Positions 52,483 to 62,173 of a DNA stretch of 64,000 bases are shown here, piece by piece; positions within the stretch are counted from its first letter, which is position 1, and each line of letters begins with the position of its first letter. The position numbers and the translations under genes are program-made. A model generated the notes under the pieces. The model ran no database searches, was not told the origin of the DNA, and saw nothing but the letters and a program-made list of their open reading frames with translations. The stretch lies in the NCBI GenBank assembly GCA_963835935.1, contig CAWIHK010000005.1, positions 124,001 to 188,000 on the forward strand. The letters are read 5' to 3'. The stretch comes from CAWIHK01 sp963835935. Its GTDB lineage: Bacteria > Bacteroidota > Ignavibacteria > UBA10030 > CAVZMI01.

Positions 52483-55107
52483 ATGGTTCACCCGATCTTT
52501 TCTTACAATGTTGCTCCTTCATTACCAAAACAACTGGAACAATTAAGAGAACTTGCCTACAATTTGCTTTGGGTGTGGGATCATGAGATTCTTTCTTTGT
52601 TCATGCGTCTTGATCCGGATTTATGGGAGACAAGCAATCATAATCCTGTGTTGATGCTTGGATGCATCAAACAGGAACAACTCTTACAGGCAAGCCGTGA
52701 TGAATCTTTTTTGGCTCACCTTAATCGCGCTTCAGAACGGTTAAATAACTATACAAAAAATCCGGCTACATGGTTTCAACAAACTCATCCGAGCAATGAT
52801 GGCGCAACAATCGCTTACTTTTCAGCGGAATTTGGTTTGACTGAATGTCTTCCGAATTACTCCGGCGGCCTTGGCATACTCGCCGGCGATCACTTGAAAT
52901 CTGCGAGCGATCTTGGCGTTCCACTTGTAGGAATCGGCTTATTATATCAAGAAGGATATTTTCGTCAATACCTGAACGCTGATGGGTGGCAGCAGGAACA
53001 ATATCCCGATAATAATTTTTATACACTTCCGATTTCCCTTGTACGTGATGCAGATGGCAAACCGCTTTTAATCAGTGTTGAATACCCTGAACGCCTCATT
53101 TATGCTCAAATCTGGTATGTGCAGGTAGGACGCGTTCCATTGTATCTCCTCGATACTAATATTCCTCTCAATACTCGGCAAGAAGATCAGGATATCACCG
53201 ACCAACTTTATGGCGGCAATCGCGAAATGAGAATCAAGCAGGAGATTATGTTGGGGATAGGTGGTTATCGTGCGCTTCAGGCATTGAATCGTCAGGTACC
53301 GGTCTTCCACATGAACGAAGGACATTCAGCATTTCTTCCTCTTGAACGGTGCCGCACACTCATCAAAGAAAACAAACTCACGTTTGCAGAAGCCCGCGAA
53401 CTGACTATCGCGGGGACCGTTTTCACCACTCATACTCCCGTGCCGGCTGGGAATGATTATTTTCCGCCGGATCTGGTTGAAAAATATTTTTCGAATTATT
53501 GCAAAGAACTTGGTTTGACGATAAAAGAATTTCTTGCTTTGGGCCGGCAGAATCCGTCGGATGATTTGGAACATTTTTGCATGACAATCCTTGCACTTCA
53601 CATGTCGGCTTACTGCAACGGAGTTAGCAAATTGCACGGCAAGGTGTCGAGAAAGATGTGGAGTAACGTCTGGCCTCACATTCCTGAAGATGATATACCA
53701 ATCACTTCCATAACGAATGGCGTTCATGCGCCATCATGGATCAGCCGCGATATGGCAGGATTGTATGAGCGATATCTCGGTCCGCAATGGCGCGAAAATC
53801 CTGGTGAATTAGAATTATGGGAACGGGTAAAAAATATACCCGACGAAGAGCTCTGGCTCACGCATGAACGGCGGCGTGAACGATTGATAGCGTTCGCACG
53901 GAGTCGTTTACGTTTGCAATTGAAAGCCCGCGGAGTGCCGCCATCCGATGTTGCAATGGCAGATGAAGTGTTAAACCCTAATGCGTTAACCATTGGATTT
54001 GCACGCCGGTTTGCGACATATAAACGAGCGACACTGATTCTTCGTGATGCCGAACGACTAGCCCGAATTCTGGGGAATAAAGAATTTCCGGTTCAAATAA
54101 TTTTTGCAGGAAAAGCACATCCGCTCGATACACCGGGGAAGGAACTTATCCGCGATATCATTCATTATGAACGAAGACCGGATGTCAGACGCCGGATGGT
54201 TTTCATCGAGGACTACGACATCACCGTCGCTCGCTATCTCGTCCAGGGTGTCGACGTATGGCTTAATACACCTCGCCGGCCGTTGGAAGCCAGCGGCACA
54301 AGCGGAATGAAAGCCACGCTTAATGGCGCGATGAATCTCAGTATCCTTGATGGTTGGTGGGATGAAGCTTATCAGACTCACACAGGATGGGCTATCGGCC
54401 GCGGTGAGGAATACGATGATCAAGCATATCAGGACGAAGTCGAATTGAATGCGCTTTATGATTTGCTGGAAAAAGAAATCATACCGCTTTTCTACCAGCG
54501 GAGCACAGACGATCTTCCGCGTGCATGGATTGCAAAAATGAAAACGGCAATGCGCGCTATTTGTCCCATGTTCAATACGAACCGAATGGTGCGTGAATAT
54601 ACTGAAGAAGCATACATTCCATCGTGGAAACGATTCACACATCTGCGTGCTGATACATATCAACGAGTAAAAGATCTTGCCGCTTGGAAGAAACGGATCG
54701 CGGAAAACTGGAACAGCGTTCGTATCGTCAATATCAAAGCACAAACTGCGCGAGCGGTTGAAGGCGGCGGTGTTAATCTCGAATCTCTTGTCGCTGAACG
54801 CGCTGCGTTAAATCTCTTGAAAGTCGGAGATCCGTTGAGAGTGACCGCAACAATTGAACTCGGGAAATTGAATTCCGACGAAGTATCGGTCGAACTATAC
54901 CATGGAACACTCGATGCAAACGGAAACATTACTGAACCTGAAATTGTGACAATGAATCCGAACGTCAAAGATCATGGAAGCGTTGTCGATTTTGTCACAA
55001 CTATTTCTTCGGAAACCAGCGGCAGGCATGGTTATACCGTCCGCGTTCTTCCGAAGCACGAAGATCTTGACAATCCAATGCACCAGGGTATGATATTGTG
55101 GGCTTGA
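52483..55107 (+). CDS. glgP: alpha-1,4-glucan phosphorylase
   Basis: Releases glucose-1-phosphate from glycogen or maltodextrin. It belongs to the long GlgP type with an N-terminal DUF3417 region (LPKQLEQLRELAYNLLWVWD near 8-27), FSAEFGLTECLPNYSGGLGILAGDH (in pieces) near 112-136, NEGHSAF near 275-281, and the PLP-lysine site EASGTSGMKATLNG near 602-615. 874 aa. Start ATG 52483 sits six bases after AGGAGG; an upstream TTG would be only three bases away. Directly follows the hybrid kinase. Confidence 0.95.
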   Translation: MVHPIFSYNVAPSLPKQLEQLRELAYNLLWVWDHEILSLFMRLDPDLWETSNHNPVLMLGCIKQEQLLQASRDESFLAHLNRASERLNNYTKNPATWFQQTHPSNDGATIAYFSAEFGLTECLPNYSGGLGILAGDHLKSASDLGVPLVGIGLLYQEGYFRQYLNADGWQQEQYPDNNFYTLPISLVRDADGKPLLISVEYPERLIYAQIWYVQVGRVPLYLLDTNIPLNTRQEDQDITDQLYGGNREMRIKQEIMLGIGGYRALQALNRQVPVFHMNEGHSAFLPLERCRTLIKENKLTFAEARELTIAGTVFTTHTPVPAGNDYFPPDLVEKYFSNYCKELGLTIKEFLALGRQNPSDDLEHFCMTILALHMSAYCNGVSKLHGKVSRKMWSNVWPHIPEDDIPITSITNGVHAPSWISRDMAGLYERYLGPQWRENPGELELWERVKNIPDEELWLTHERRRERLIAFARSRLRLQLKARGVPPSDVAMADEVLNPNALTIGFARRFATYKRATLILRDAERLARILGNKEFPVQIIFAGKAHPLDTPGKELIRDIIHYERRPDVRRRMVFIEDYDITVARYLVQGVDVWLNTPRRPLEASGTSGMKATLNGAMNLSILDGWWDEAYQTHTGWAIGRGEEYDDQAYQDEVELNALYDLLEKEIIPLFYQRSTDDLPRAWIAKMKTAMRAICPMFNTNRMVREYTEEAYIPSWKRFTHLRADTYQRVKDLAAWKKRIAENWNSVRIVNIKAQTARAVEGGGVNLESLVAERAALNLLKVGDPLRVTATIELGKLNSDEVSVELYHGTLDANGNITEPEIVTMNPNVKDHGSVVDFVTTISSETSGRHGYTVRVLPKHEDLDNPMHQGMILWA

Positions 55108-55187
55108 ACAGATTAAATAATCGCGTTTATTAAATGGTGAATACTGATAGCGATCGCGAATAGGAATAGTTGGAAAGGAAAAATACA

Positions 55188-56285
55188 ATGTGGACACATA
55201 TCAATACGAGTGGGAAACGACGTGTGATTGCAACACAAGGCATTCCCGGCCGTGAATGGATTTCCTTGCTCGAACGATACGATTGCAGTGTCGATGTCTT
55301 CGGAGGTAAATCACCAATTTCAAAAAACGTTTTTATTGAGGCTATCGGCTCTCATTGCGATGCTGTTCTCGGACAGGTATGCGATATAATTGATGACGAT
55401 ATTTTTAAAGCCCTGAAAAAATCAGGCGCGACAGTGTATGCGAATTATGCAGTTGGCGTGAATAACATCGATATCGACGCCGCTAATCGGCACGGAATCG
55501 CGATAGGAAATACGCCGAGTGTACTTACAGACACAACCGCAGAACTTGCAGTCGCTCTAACATTCGCTGCCGCTCGCCGCATCGCCGAAGCAGATCGATA
55601 TGTGCGAGAGGGGAAGTTTTCCGGCTGGGCTCCCGATTTATTTTTGGGTGAACTACTCCACAGAAAGACACTCGGTTTAATCGGTGCAGGACGCATTGGA
55701 AAAGCTTATGCGATGATGATGGTCGAAGGCCACAAGATGAACCTCATCTATTACAATACCTCACGAGAACCCGGACTTGAATTATACTTTCAGCATTATG
55801 CAAATTTTCTAAATGATAATGGTGAGACTCACATTGAGTGGAAGCGAGCAGGATCACTCGAAGAATTATTAGTCATTTCAGACATTGCCAGTATTCACCT
55901 TCCACTCACTTCCTCAACTCATCACCTCATTAAAAAAGAACAACTAGAGTTGATGAAATCCAACGCTATACTCATCAATACAAGTCGTGGTGCGATACTT
56001 GATGAACATGCGCTTGTGGAACATTGCCGAACTCACCCGGAGTTCAGGGTAGGACTCGATGTCTATGAAGAAGAACCAACGCTATCAGAAGGGCTGACTA
56101 AATTAGATAACGTCGTACTCCTGCCGCATTTGGGATCCGCGACGTTATGGACTCGAGAAAATATGGCTTTACTTGCTGCGATAAATATTGTCGGAATTTT
56201 AGAACACTATCCTGTTTGGAATAAACAAGAATATCTCACCGTTCTTAACACAAGCTCCACCGCGGGCTGTCCCAAGTATCATTAA
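55188..56285 (+). CDS. hydroxypyruvate reductase (plant HPR1-like D-2-hydroxyacid dehydrogenase)
   Basis: NAD(P)H-dependent reductase of the glycerate dehydrogenase family. Visible: YANYAVGVNNIDIDAANRHG near 84-103, TPSVLTDTTAELAVALTFAAARRI (in pieces), NAD loop GLIGAGRIGKAYA near 163-175, NTSRGAILDE near 264-273 and catalytic LPHLGSAT near 310-317. The insertion with MMVEGHKMNLIYYNTS and the segment ending ALLAAINIVGILEHYPVW match the plant peroxisomal HPR1 layout closely. 365 aa. Start ATG 55188 is set by AAGGA upstream. It follows glgP by 80 bases. Substrate hydroxypyruvate/glyoxylate is inferred from that resemblance. Confidence 0.85.
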   Translation: MWTHINTSGKRRVIATQGIPGREWISLLERYDCSVDVFGGKSPISKNVFIEAIGSHCDAVLGQVCDIIDDDIFKALKKSGATVYANYAVGVNNIDIDAANRHGIAIGNTPSVLTDTTAELAVALTFAAARRIAEADRYVREGKFSGWAPDLFLGELLHRKTLGLIGAGRIGKAYAMMMVEGHKMNLIYYNTSREPGLELYFQHYANFLNDNGETHIEWKRAGSLEELLVISDIASIHLPLTSSTHHLIKKEQLELMKSNAILINTSRGAILDEHALVEHCRTHPEFRVGLDVYEEEPTLSEGLTKLDNVVLLPHLGSATLWTRENMALLAAINIVGILEHYPVWNKQEYLTVLNTSSTAGCPKYH

Positions 56286-56729
56286 TGCGAAGGAATTACA
56301 ACTGAAAATAGTGTAAGGTTATGTAGAATGCAGCCGACCTCACACGAACGGCTGAAGAATTAGACTGAGGTCCACGTATATCTAGATGGAAGTAGATTTG
56401 TTATTTTTACGTTGTATTGAGACCCCAACGGGGTCGGATAATTTAGACTGTGATGAAATCCCAGGATAGAAATCACCAAAAATACGATAATCACCCTGAA
56501 AGGGTGAAATAATTCTCATGGTCATACAAGCGAGATGGATAATTATCCCACCACTTTGTGGTAGTTCTGCAAATTTCCTTCTTCGCTAAAAACTCATTCC
56601 CAGAATTATATAAAATTATTAGTTTTTTCTTAATTTCTACTCAAGTGTTTTCTTTTTCCATCCGATAATTAATTGTAATTATTCATTGTAAAATAGTTCA
56701 CTATTTTCTTTTGAAGATGGACTTATTTT
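56286..56729. other. 444-base gap with three short hairpins
   Basis: No gene found. It holds GACCCC-AAC-GGGGTC (56421-56435), TCACCCT-GAA-AGGGTGA (56491-56507) and ACCAC-TTT-GTGGT (56550-56562), each with a three-base loop and AT-rich spacers (GGATAAT, AAATAATT). They look like a small array of dispersed palindromic elements rather than terminators. The last 150 bases are AT-rich and should contain the promoter of the YfiR-like gene. Confidence 0.6.
56421..56562. repeat. array of three three-base-loop hairpins
   Basis: Stems of 6, 7 and 5 base pairs, centres about 71 and 57 bases apart, different sequences but identical design. See the gap entry. Confidence 0.5.
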
Positions 56730-57263
56730 ATGATTATCCATAAAAGACCAACCACTCTGCTCTTAACGGTGCTATTCATAGTTTCTATAATTTGCATCGA
56801 TCATGCGTTTGCACAAATGAAAGACGCTCCGGCCGATGTTGCCGCCGCAATAATAATCAAGATCGCCGCTTTTGAAAAAAAAGTCAGCAGTGAAGAAAAA
56901 AGTATCACGATCTATGTTTTGGGAGATCCGGCAGTTGCAGCAGAATTTAAAAAAGGAATCGGACAATCAATCGGGAAAGCTACGTTAAAAAATGTTGAAA
57001 GAGGTGCTGGACTTCCCGGTTCACCTCCGGATATTCTATATATTGGGGATAGAACAAATATCAAAGCCGTGCTGGAGTATACTCATACAAATAAAGTGTT
57101 GAGCGCAACCGGCATTCCCGATCTGGTAGAAAAAGGAGTGGCACTGGGAGTCGGAATTGGAGAAGACGATAAACCAAAAGTCTTGTTAAACCTCACCGGT
57201 TCTGCTGAAGAAGGATTGAATTGGAATCCTGCTGTGATAAAAATTGCCAAGACAATAAAATGA
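56730..57263 (+). CDS. YfiR-like (DUF4154) periplasmic protein
   Basis: 177 residues: signal peptide (about 1-29, ending HAFAQ), then the YfiR-type domain with AAAIIIKIAAFEK near 39-51, ITIYVLGDPAVAAEFKK near 60-76, PPDILYIGD near 99-107, and VLLNLTGSAEEGLNWNP near 150-166. YfiR represses the membrane diguanylate cyclase YfiN in Pseudomonas; here no cyclase is adjacent, and instead a TonB receptor and a chemoreceptor follow on the same strand. It may feed envelope information to the chemoreceptor, which is inference. Confidence 0.75.
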   Translation: MIIHKRPTTLLLTVLFIVSIICIDHAFAQMKDAPADVAAAIIIKIAAFEKKVSSEEKSITIYVLGDPAVAAEFKKGIGQSIGKATLKNVERGAGLPGSPPDILYIGDRTNIKAVLEYTHTNKVLSATGIPDLVEKGVALGVGIGEDDKPKVLLNLTGSAEEGLNWNPAVIKIAKTIK

Positions 57264-57316
57264 TTTCGATTGTTGATAAATCCAAAAATATTAAAAAATC
57301 ATAAGGGATAATATCA

Positions 57317-59527
57317 ATGAAAAATTTTATTTTTCTTCTCGCCCTATTAATTGCTGCCCCTACCTTCGCCCAGGAAAAGAAAGTGGATTTAATGAATATG
57401 AATCTGGATGATTTACTAGACATGAAAGTGTCTTCCATTTCCAAAAAAGAAGACCGCCTGCAGGACGCCGCTTCTTCGATCTATGTAATTACCGAAGAAG
57501 ATATACGCCGCTCCGGCGCAACAAGACTACAAGAAGTCCTCATGATGGTACCGGGCGTATTCTTTTCCGATATCACATACAATTATACCGCCGAAGGTAT
57601 CCGAGAAGAAGCAGAGGAATATTCACAAACCGTATTGACATTAGTCGATGGTGTTCCGATAACCTCTCCGTTGACCGCAGGCATGAGTTATTATGTTTTC
57701 GACATGCCACTTCAGGAGATCGAACGCATTGAAGTTATCAAAGGCCCCGGCGGCACAATCTATGGCGCTAATGCCAACACAGGCATCATCAGCATATTTA
57801 CAAAATCCGGGAAAGGTGTTGAAGGTTTACAAGCTAGTGTAGATGGAGGCTTGCAAAACTATGTTTCACCGTTTGTCCACTATGGAACAAAAATATCAGA
57901 AAACACTTACCTGGCCGGTTATGCAAAATTCATGACAACACGCGGATATAATAAGACAGAAGCTTTTGACGGAACAACTCTTAATGTCGAAGGCACAACC
58001 ATTACAAATAAATTTCCCGACAATGGAACTGATGGAAAAGTAGCAGTATCCGGGGGACTCGATTTCCAAACAGATTTATCCGACCAAGTTAAAAGCACAT
58101 TCAAGTTCTTTTATGATCATGCTGCTAACAAAGTCTATACAAATCGTTTTGATGATCCTATGACCCCGCAGGATGAATCGATACCATTCATTACTGATGA
58201 GAAAGGAACAGAAGCTATCGGTTCAGAACGTATAGATTGGACATTCAATCCACAACATTCTCTCTTCCTACATACATATTATAAATATCATGGGTTACAA
58301 AAAGGGCTTGGCGGCGGCATTGCAGCCAACGCCTCGATCTTCGAATTGGAAGGCCAGGATAATATAAGTGTCGGAATCAACGATATTAGTTTTGGAGGAA
58401 ATTATCGCATCGTTGGATTTCATGTCGATGATCCAAAGAATGATGTCTTGTTTACGCAACTGAAAACCACAAAATTTCTCTATGCTGGATTTGTTCAGGA
58501 TAAATTAAGCCTTAGCTCTTTATTTGATTTGACAGCCGGAGTCAAAGCAGAAACATGGACTTTAGTAAGCAATAAACCGGAACTCTCTCCGAGCGTCCGG
58601 CTCACTTTCAAGCCCGATCAAAAAATAACTTTATGGTCTGCCGCATCCAGAAGTATAACAACACCGGGATATGTTCAGGACAAAATGGAATATCGAATGG
58701 CGGAAATCCCTTACATCACTCAAGAGATGGCGGCCGCTTTGAATATACCTTACATGGGTTATGATAAATTATTTTTGCCGGGAACTACTAAATGCTATGT
58801 TGCAATTGTGTCCGAGGATAACGTGAAGCCGACGGAATATTATACTTATGAATTTGGAGCAAGAGTTTCTATTAGTCCAAAAGTATATATAGATTTGAGT
58901 ACATATTATTCAAGATGCAACAATGGAATCACTCCGGATCTGGATTACATGTCGAAAGGGCCGACTCCATCTAAAGTTGATGACACAACCACGATATTAC
59001 CGATTTATTATACAAACACTTTTAAAGAAACATTGTACGGCGGCGAATTGATCGCCAGAATTACTCCGATTGAAAATCTGCGAACTGAAATTTCGTACAG
59101 TTATTTATGTGAAACGCGGCAGGGGCTTCCAATTCCAGGTCAACCTAGGCAATACTACGATGAGACAGATAAATGGACTACTCCAAAACATATCATCAGG
59201 TTTCGTCCATATTATGATATTCCCGAAGAAGGCATTCATCTTACTTTGAATGTAACCTGGCTGTCTCAATTTGATCGAGGAGACAAATTCAATTATTTGA
59301 CACAACTGCCTGACACTTTAGGAATCAATGCAAATCCACCTGCCAATAAATTGAAACTTGATTGTTCAATTGAGAAAGAGTTATTGAAAGATCAATTGTC
59401 GCTTTTAATCTGGGGACGGAATATTTTGTCCGATCCTTATGTAGAATATTTCAGTCAATATGTCGGCGTTGGATATCCGCACACAATAGGCAGGACTTTC
59501 GGCATGACGATTACATTCAAAAGGTAG
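57317..59527 (+). CDS. TonB-dependent receptor, 736 aa
   Basis: Signal peptide 1-18, a short leader NLDDLLDMKVSSISKKEDRL near 27-46 of the kind seen in receptors with this Plug subtype, plug domain (about 48-165, SSIYVITEEDIRRSGATRLQ, in pieces, and KGPGGTIYGANANTGIISI) and a beta-barrel ending in TFGMTITFKR. No regulatory carboxypeptidase-like domain. AAGGGA precedes the ATG. Sits between a YfiR-like and a chemoreceptor gene. Substrate unknown. Confidence 0.88.
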   Translation: MKNFIFLLALLIAAPTFAQEKKVDLMNMNLDDLLDMKVSSISKKEDRLQDAASSIYVITEEDIRRSGATRLQEVLMMVPGVFFSDITYNYTAEGIREEAEEYSQTVLTLVDGVPITSPLTAGMSYYVFDMPLQEIERIEVIKGPGGTIYGANANTGIISIFTKSGKGVEGLQASVDGGLQNYVSPFVHYGTKISENTYLAGYAKFMTTRGYNKTEAFDGTTLNVEGTTITNKFPDNGTDGKVAVSGGLDFQTDLSDQVKSTFKFFYDHAANKVYTNRFDDPMTPQDESIPFITDEKGTEAIGSERIDWTFNPQHSLFLHTYYKYHGLQKGLGGGIAANASIFELEGQDNISVGINDISFGGNYRIVGFHVDDPKNDVLFTQLKTTKFLYAGFVQDKLSLSSLFDLTAGVKAETWTLVSNKPELSPSVRLTFKPDQKITLWSAASRSITTPGYVQDKMEYRMAEIPYITQEMAAALNIPYMGYDKLFLPGTTKCYVAIVSEDNVKPTEYYTYEFGARVSISPKVYIDLSTYYSRCNNGITPDLDYMSKGPTPSKVDDTTTILPIYYTNTFKETLYGGELIARITPIENLRTEISYSYLCETRQGLPIPGQPRQYYDETDKWTTPKHIIRFRPYYDIPEEGIHLTLNVTWLSQFDRGDKFNYLTQLPDTLGINANPPANKLKLDCSIEKELLKDQLSLLIWGRNILSDPYVEYFSQYVGVGYPHTIGRTFGMTITFKR

Positions 59528-59583
59528 TTAAGGATAAATACTCTGCTCATAGTAATTAATGAACGCAGAGGAGGTGTTTATAT

Positions 59584-61479
59584 ATGAAACTCGCCACGAT
59601 TAAGTCGAAGATTACTGCGCTTATCATGAGCATCGGGATATTGTTGAGTCTTTTCCTGGCGCTATTTTCCGCACAGCAGGCGAAAGACCTCGGTACCGAG
59701 ATCATGAGGAATGATGCGGAATTTATTACAAATTTGCTGTCTGAGAATTTAGCTTTAGGAATGCTGACTCTTTCTTTTGACAACGGCACATCACTCCAAC
59801 AAACCTTAGATTTACTTAATAAGAAAAAGGATGCTAAAAGAGAATCGGCGATACTGAACGTTACCATCTATAACGATAAAATGGAATTCGTGCAAGACCT
59901 TCACAAAAACAAATCCGGAATTAAACTTGATAAACCTGTAAACTCTATCGCTTTCGAAAACCAAGATAATTTCTTACGAGCGTGTTCTCCAATGTGGGAC
60001 TCCGATAAGCATATTCTTGGATATGTTGAAATCGATTTTTCAAAAGAGTATTTGCATGATCAGACAAATCGTATATCTGCTTTTTCATTGGTTATAGCTT
60101 GCATTGTGCTCATCTGCACGCTTTTGCTCGGGTTGCTGCTGAGTGGAAACATCACCAAACCAATCAAAAAAGTAGTGAGTGTGATGAAAGATATTGCCCA
60201 GGGTAAAGCGGATCTAAGTCAAAGAATTAATTATGTGAAGGAAGATGAGATTGGCGAGCTTGTTACTGCATTTAATATTATTATCGAAGGTGAACAAAAG
60301 TCATTCGCGGAAATATCCTTAAAAACCAGACAAGCCGAGACCGACAGAAAACTCGCCGAGGAGATGCAGCGAAAATCCGAAGAACAACGAAAATATCTTG
60401 AGGCTGAATTTGGGAAAATTTCTGATGTAATCGAGGCGGTCACTAAAGGCGACCTCACGAAGGAATTGGTAGTTGAAAATAATGATGAAGTAGCGGTACT
60501 GATGCAGAAAATTAATCAAATGATACGTGATTTGCATTCGCTTATCGGAGAAGTGCAGACAGCCGGAGGATCACTTGCTGATGCTGCGGTGCAGGTAACG
60601 ACTTCGGCTCGAGAACTGTCCGACGGCTCAAAGAAACAAGCAAATCAGATTCGTGAAGTCTCAGCAGCAGCCGAGGAGATGTCGAAAACGGTTGCTGACT
60701 CTTCAAAAAATTCTTCCAAAGCCGCCGAAACAGCAGGGAAAGCTTCGGGACTCGCAAAAATTGGAGAAAAAGTTTTCCATGAAACAATTGGAGGAATGAC
60801 GAAAATTGTACAGCTTGTAAAGAAATCAACCGAAATAGTCCAAACCCTTGGCAACTCAAGCGCACAGATTGGCGAGATCATACAAGTTATAGACGACATT
60901 GCCGATCAAACAAATCTTCTCGCACTCAATGCCGCAATCGAAGCAGCCAGAGCCGGAGAACAGGGACGAGGATTTGCAGTGGTCGCCGATGAAGTACGAA
61001 AGCTTGCAGAACGCACGACATCTGCCACCAAGGAAATCACCAGCACCATTACGCGAATCCAACAAGAAACATCGGAAGCTGTTATAGCAATGAAAGAAGG
61101 AAACAATGAAGCCGAGAATGGAATGAAATTAGCCGGCAAAGCTGCGAACTCACTTTCAGAGATAATTTCTTCGGTTGGTGAAGTTGTTTCAATGGTGAAT
61201 GAAATCGCAGCGGCATCGATGCAGCAATCTGCGACCAGCGACCAGATCGCGAGCAATGTAGATGGTATTTCTTCTGTCGCTAATCAAACTTCGACCGCGG
61301 CAACCGACCTTACACAAACGGCTGAGGAATTAGACAAACTGACCGCGCACTTGAAAGAATTGATTTCAAAATTTCAACTTGATTCAATATTGGCACAAAA
61401 AGGATCCTATGCAGTCCAGGAAAATGGGCAGATAATTCCAATTGGGAAGGTGAACCAAACAATTTTGAAAAAAAAATGA
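59584..61479 (+). CDS. methyl-accepting chemotaxis protein, 631 aa
   Basis: Two membrane helices (about 9-29 and 160-182) bracket a ~130-residue periplasmic sensor; HAMP around 183-240 (ITKPIKKVVSVMKDIAQG) and a second HAMP-like stretch (about 285-330), then the signalling domain with the conserved tip EAARAGEQGRGFAVVADEVRKLAERT (in pieces) near 445-475. GGAGG precedes the ATG. No CheW/CheA genes nearby. With the YfiR-like protein and the TonB receptor it may sense the same ligand as the receptor imports. Confidence 0.92.
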   Translation: MKLATIKSKITALIMSIGILLSLFLALFSAQQAKDLGTEIMRNDAEFITNLLSENLALGMLTLSFDNGTSLQQTLDLLNKKKDAKRESAILNVTIYNDKMEFVQDLHKNKSGIKLDKPVNSIAFENQDNFLRACSPMWDSDKHILGYVEIDFSKEYLHDQTNRISAFSLVIACIVLICTLLLGLLLSGNITKPIKKVVSVMKDIAQGKADLSQRINYVKEDEIGELVTAFNIIIEGEQKSFAEISLKTRQAETDRKLAEEMQRKSEEQRKYLEAEFGKISDVIEAVTKGDLTKELVVENNDEVAVLMQKINQMIRDLHSLIGEVQTAGGSLADAAVQVTTSARELSDGSKKQANQIREVSAAAEEMSKTVADSSKNSSKAAETAGKASGLAKIGEKVFHETIGGMTKIVQLVKKSTEIVQTLGNSSAQIGEIIQVIDDIADQTNLLALNAAIEAARAGEQGRGFAVVADEVRKLAERTTSATKEITSTITRIQQETSEAVIAMKEGNNEAENGMKLAGKAANSLSEIISSVGEVVSMVNEIAAASMQQSATSDQIASNVDGISSVANQTSTAATDLTQTAEELDKLTAHLKELISKFQLDSILAQKGSYAVQENGQIIPIGKVNQTILKKK

Positions 61480-61656
61480 GGACTGGATTTTAGCTACCTA
61501 CCTTAGCTCGTGGAAACAAGTACAGGTCACATCGTCATTCGTTGCTACTCTTCTGATTAAATTAAGACAACATCCGACATATGTAAATTAAGTAGCGATT
61601 ATCTAGAATTGACAAATGAAAAATGTTTAGGAAAGTAACTCTAATGGAACTTTCTT
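61480..61656. other. convergent gap after the chemoreceptor
   Basis: 177 bases without a gene or clear terminator stem. It separates the plus-strand chemoreceptor from the minus-strand toxin gene. Confidence 0.3.
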
Positions 61657-61917
61657 TTATTCATAATGCGTCCACATCCTAATCACTTTTACGATCCGTT
61701 GTTTTTCGTAAATCTGATAGATCAATCGATGATGGATATTGATACGTCTGGAATAAACGCCCGACAAATCACCCACGAGTTTTTCAAATCGAGGCGGCGA
61801 TTGGTAAGGATTACGGTGAAGAATTTTTAACAGGATTTCAATTTTAGGACGAAGTCCCTTCAAGGATGCAAGTATAGCGTCCTTTTGGGCTTGCTTAGTA
61901 AAAATGACTTTATACAT
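61657..61917 (-). CDS. yoeB: YoeB-type mRNA endonuclease toxin
   Basis: 86 residues, RelE superfamily. FTKQAQKDAI near 5-14, the substrate-binding SRRINIHHRLIYQIY near 56-70 and the C-terminal RMWTHYE with His84/Tyr85 that in YoeB form the active site. Cleaves ribosome-bound mRNA when free of antitoxin. Lies four bases downstream of the yefM gene on the same strand. Confidence 0.93.
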   Translation of the reverse strand: MYKVIFTKQAQKDAILASLKGLRPKIEILLKILHRNPYQSPPRFEKLVGDLSGVYSRRINIHHRLIYQIYEKQRIVKVIRMWTHYE

Positions 61918-61921
61918 TCAT

Positions 61922-62164
61922 CTACCAATCCAGTTTCGTTCTGCATTTTTTTATCGGCTCTTTCATGCCCTTTTTAATTGAATCTTTCATCCCCGGAATT
62001 GAAATTAAATAGAGGGTTTCGGTAATCGCATTCCAATCATCTTCAGAGATGAGAACGGCAGATGTATCTTTGCCGTTTATCAAAATCGGCTCATGAGAAT
62101 TTTTCATCTCCTTAACTAATTTAAAAAGATGTTTCCTTGCATTCGTCACATTTATCGTAGTCAT
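61922..62164 (-). CDS. yefM: YefM-type antitoxin
   Basis: 80 residues of the Phd/YefM family: ITNVTNARKHLFKLVKEM-like opening (TINVTNARKHLFKLVKEM), PILINGKDTSAVLISEDDW near 26-44, and a charged, flexible C-terminus for toxin binding. Binds YoeB and represses its own operon. GGAGGA lies just before the ATG and partly within the operator region. Confidence 0.93.
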   Translation of the reverse strand: MTTINVTNARKHLFKLVKEMKNSHEPILINGKDTSAVLISEDDWNAITETLYLISIPGMKDSIKKGMKEPIKKCRTKLDW

Positions 62165-62173
62165 TAATCCTCC

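Noticed and set aside
56421..56562. CRISPR array
   Set aside because: The three hairpins differ in sequence, the spacing is uneven, and there is no repeated unit or cas gene.
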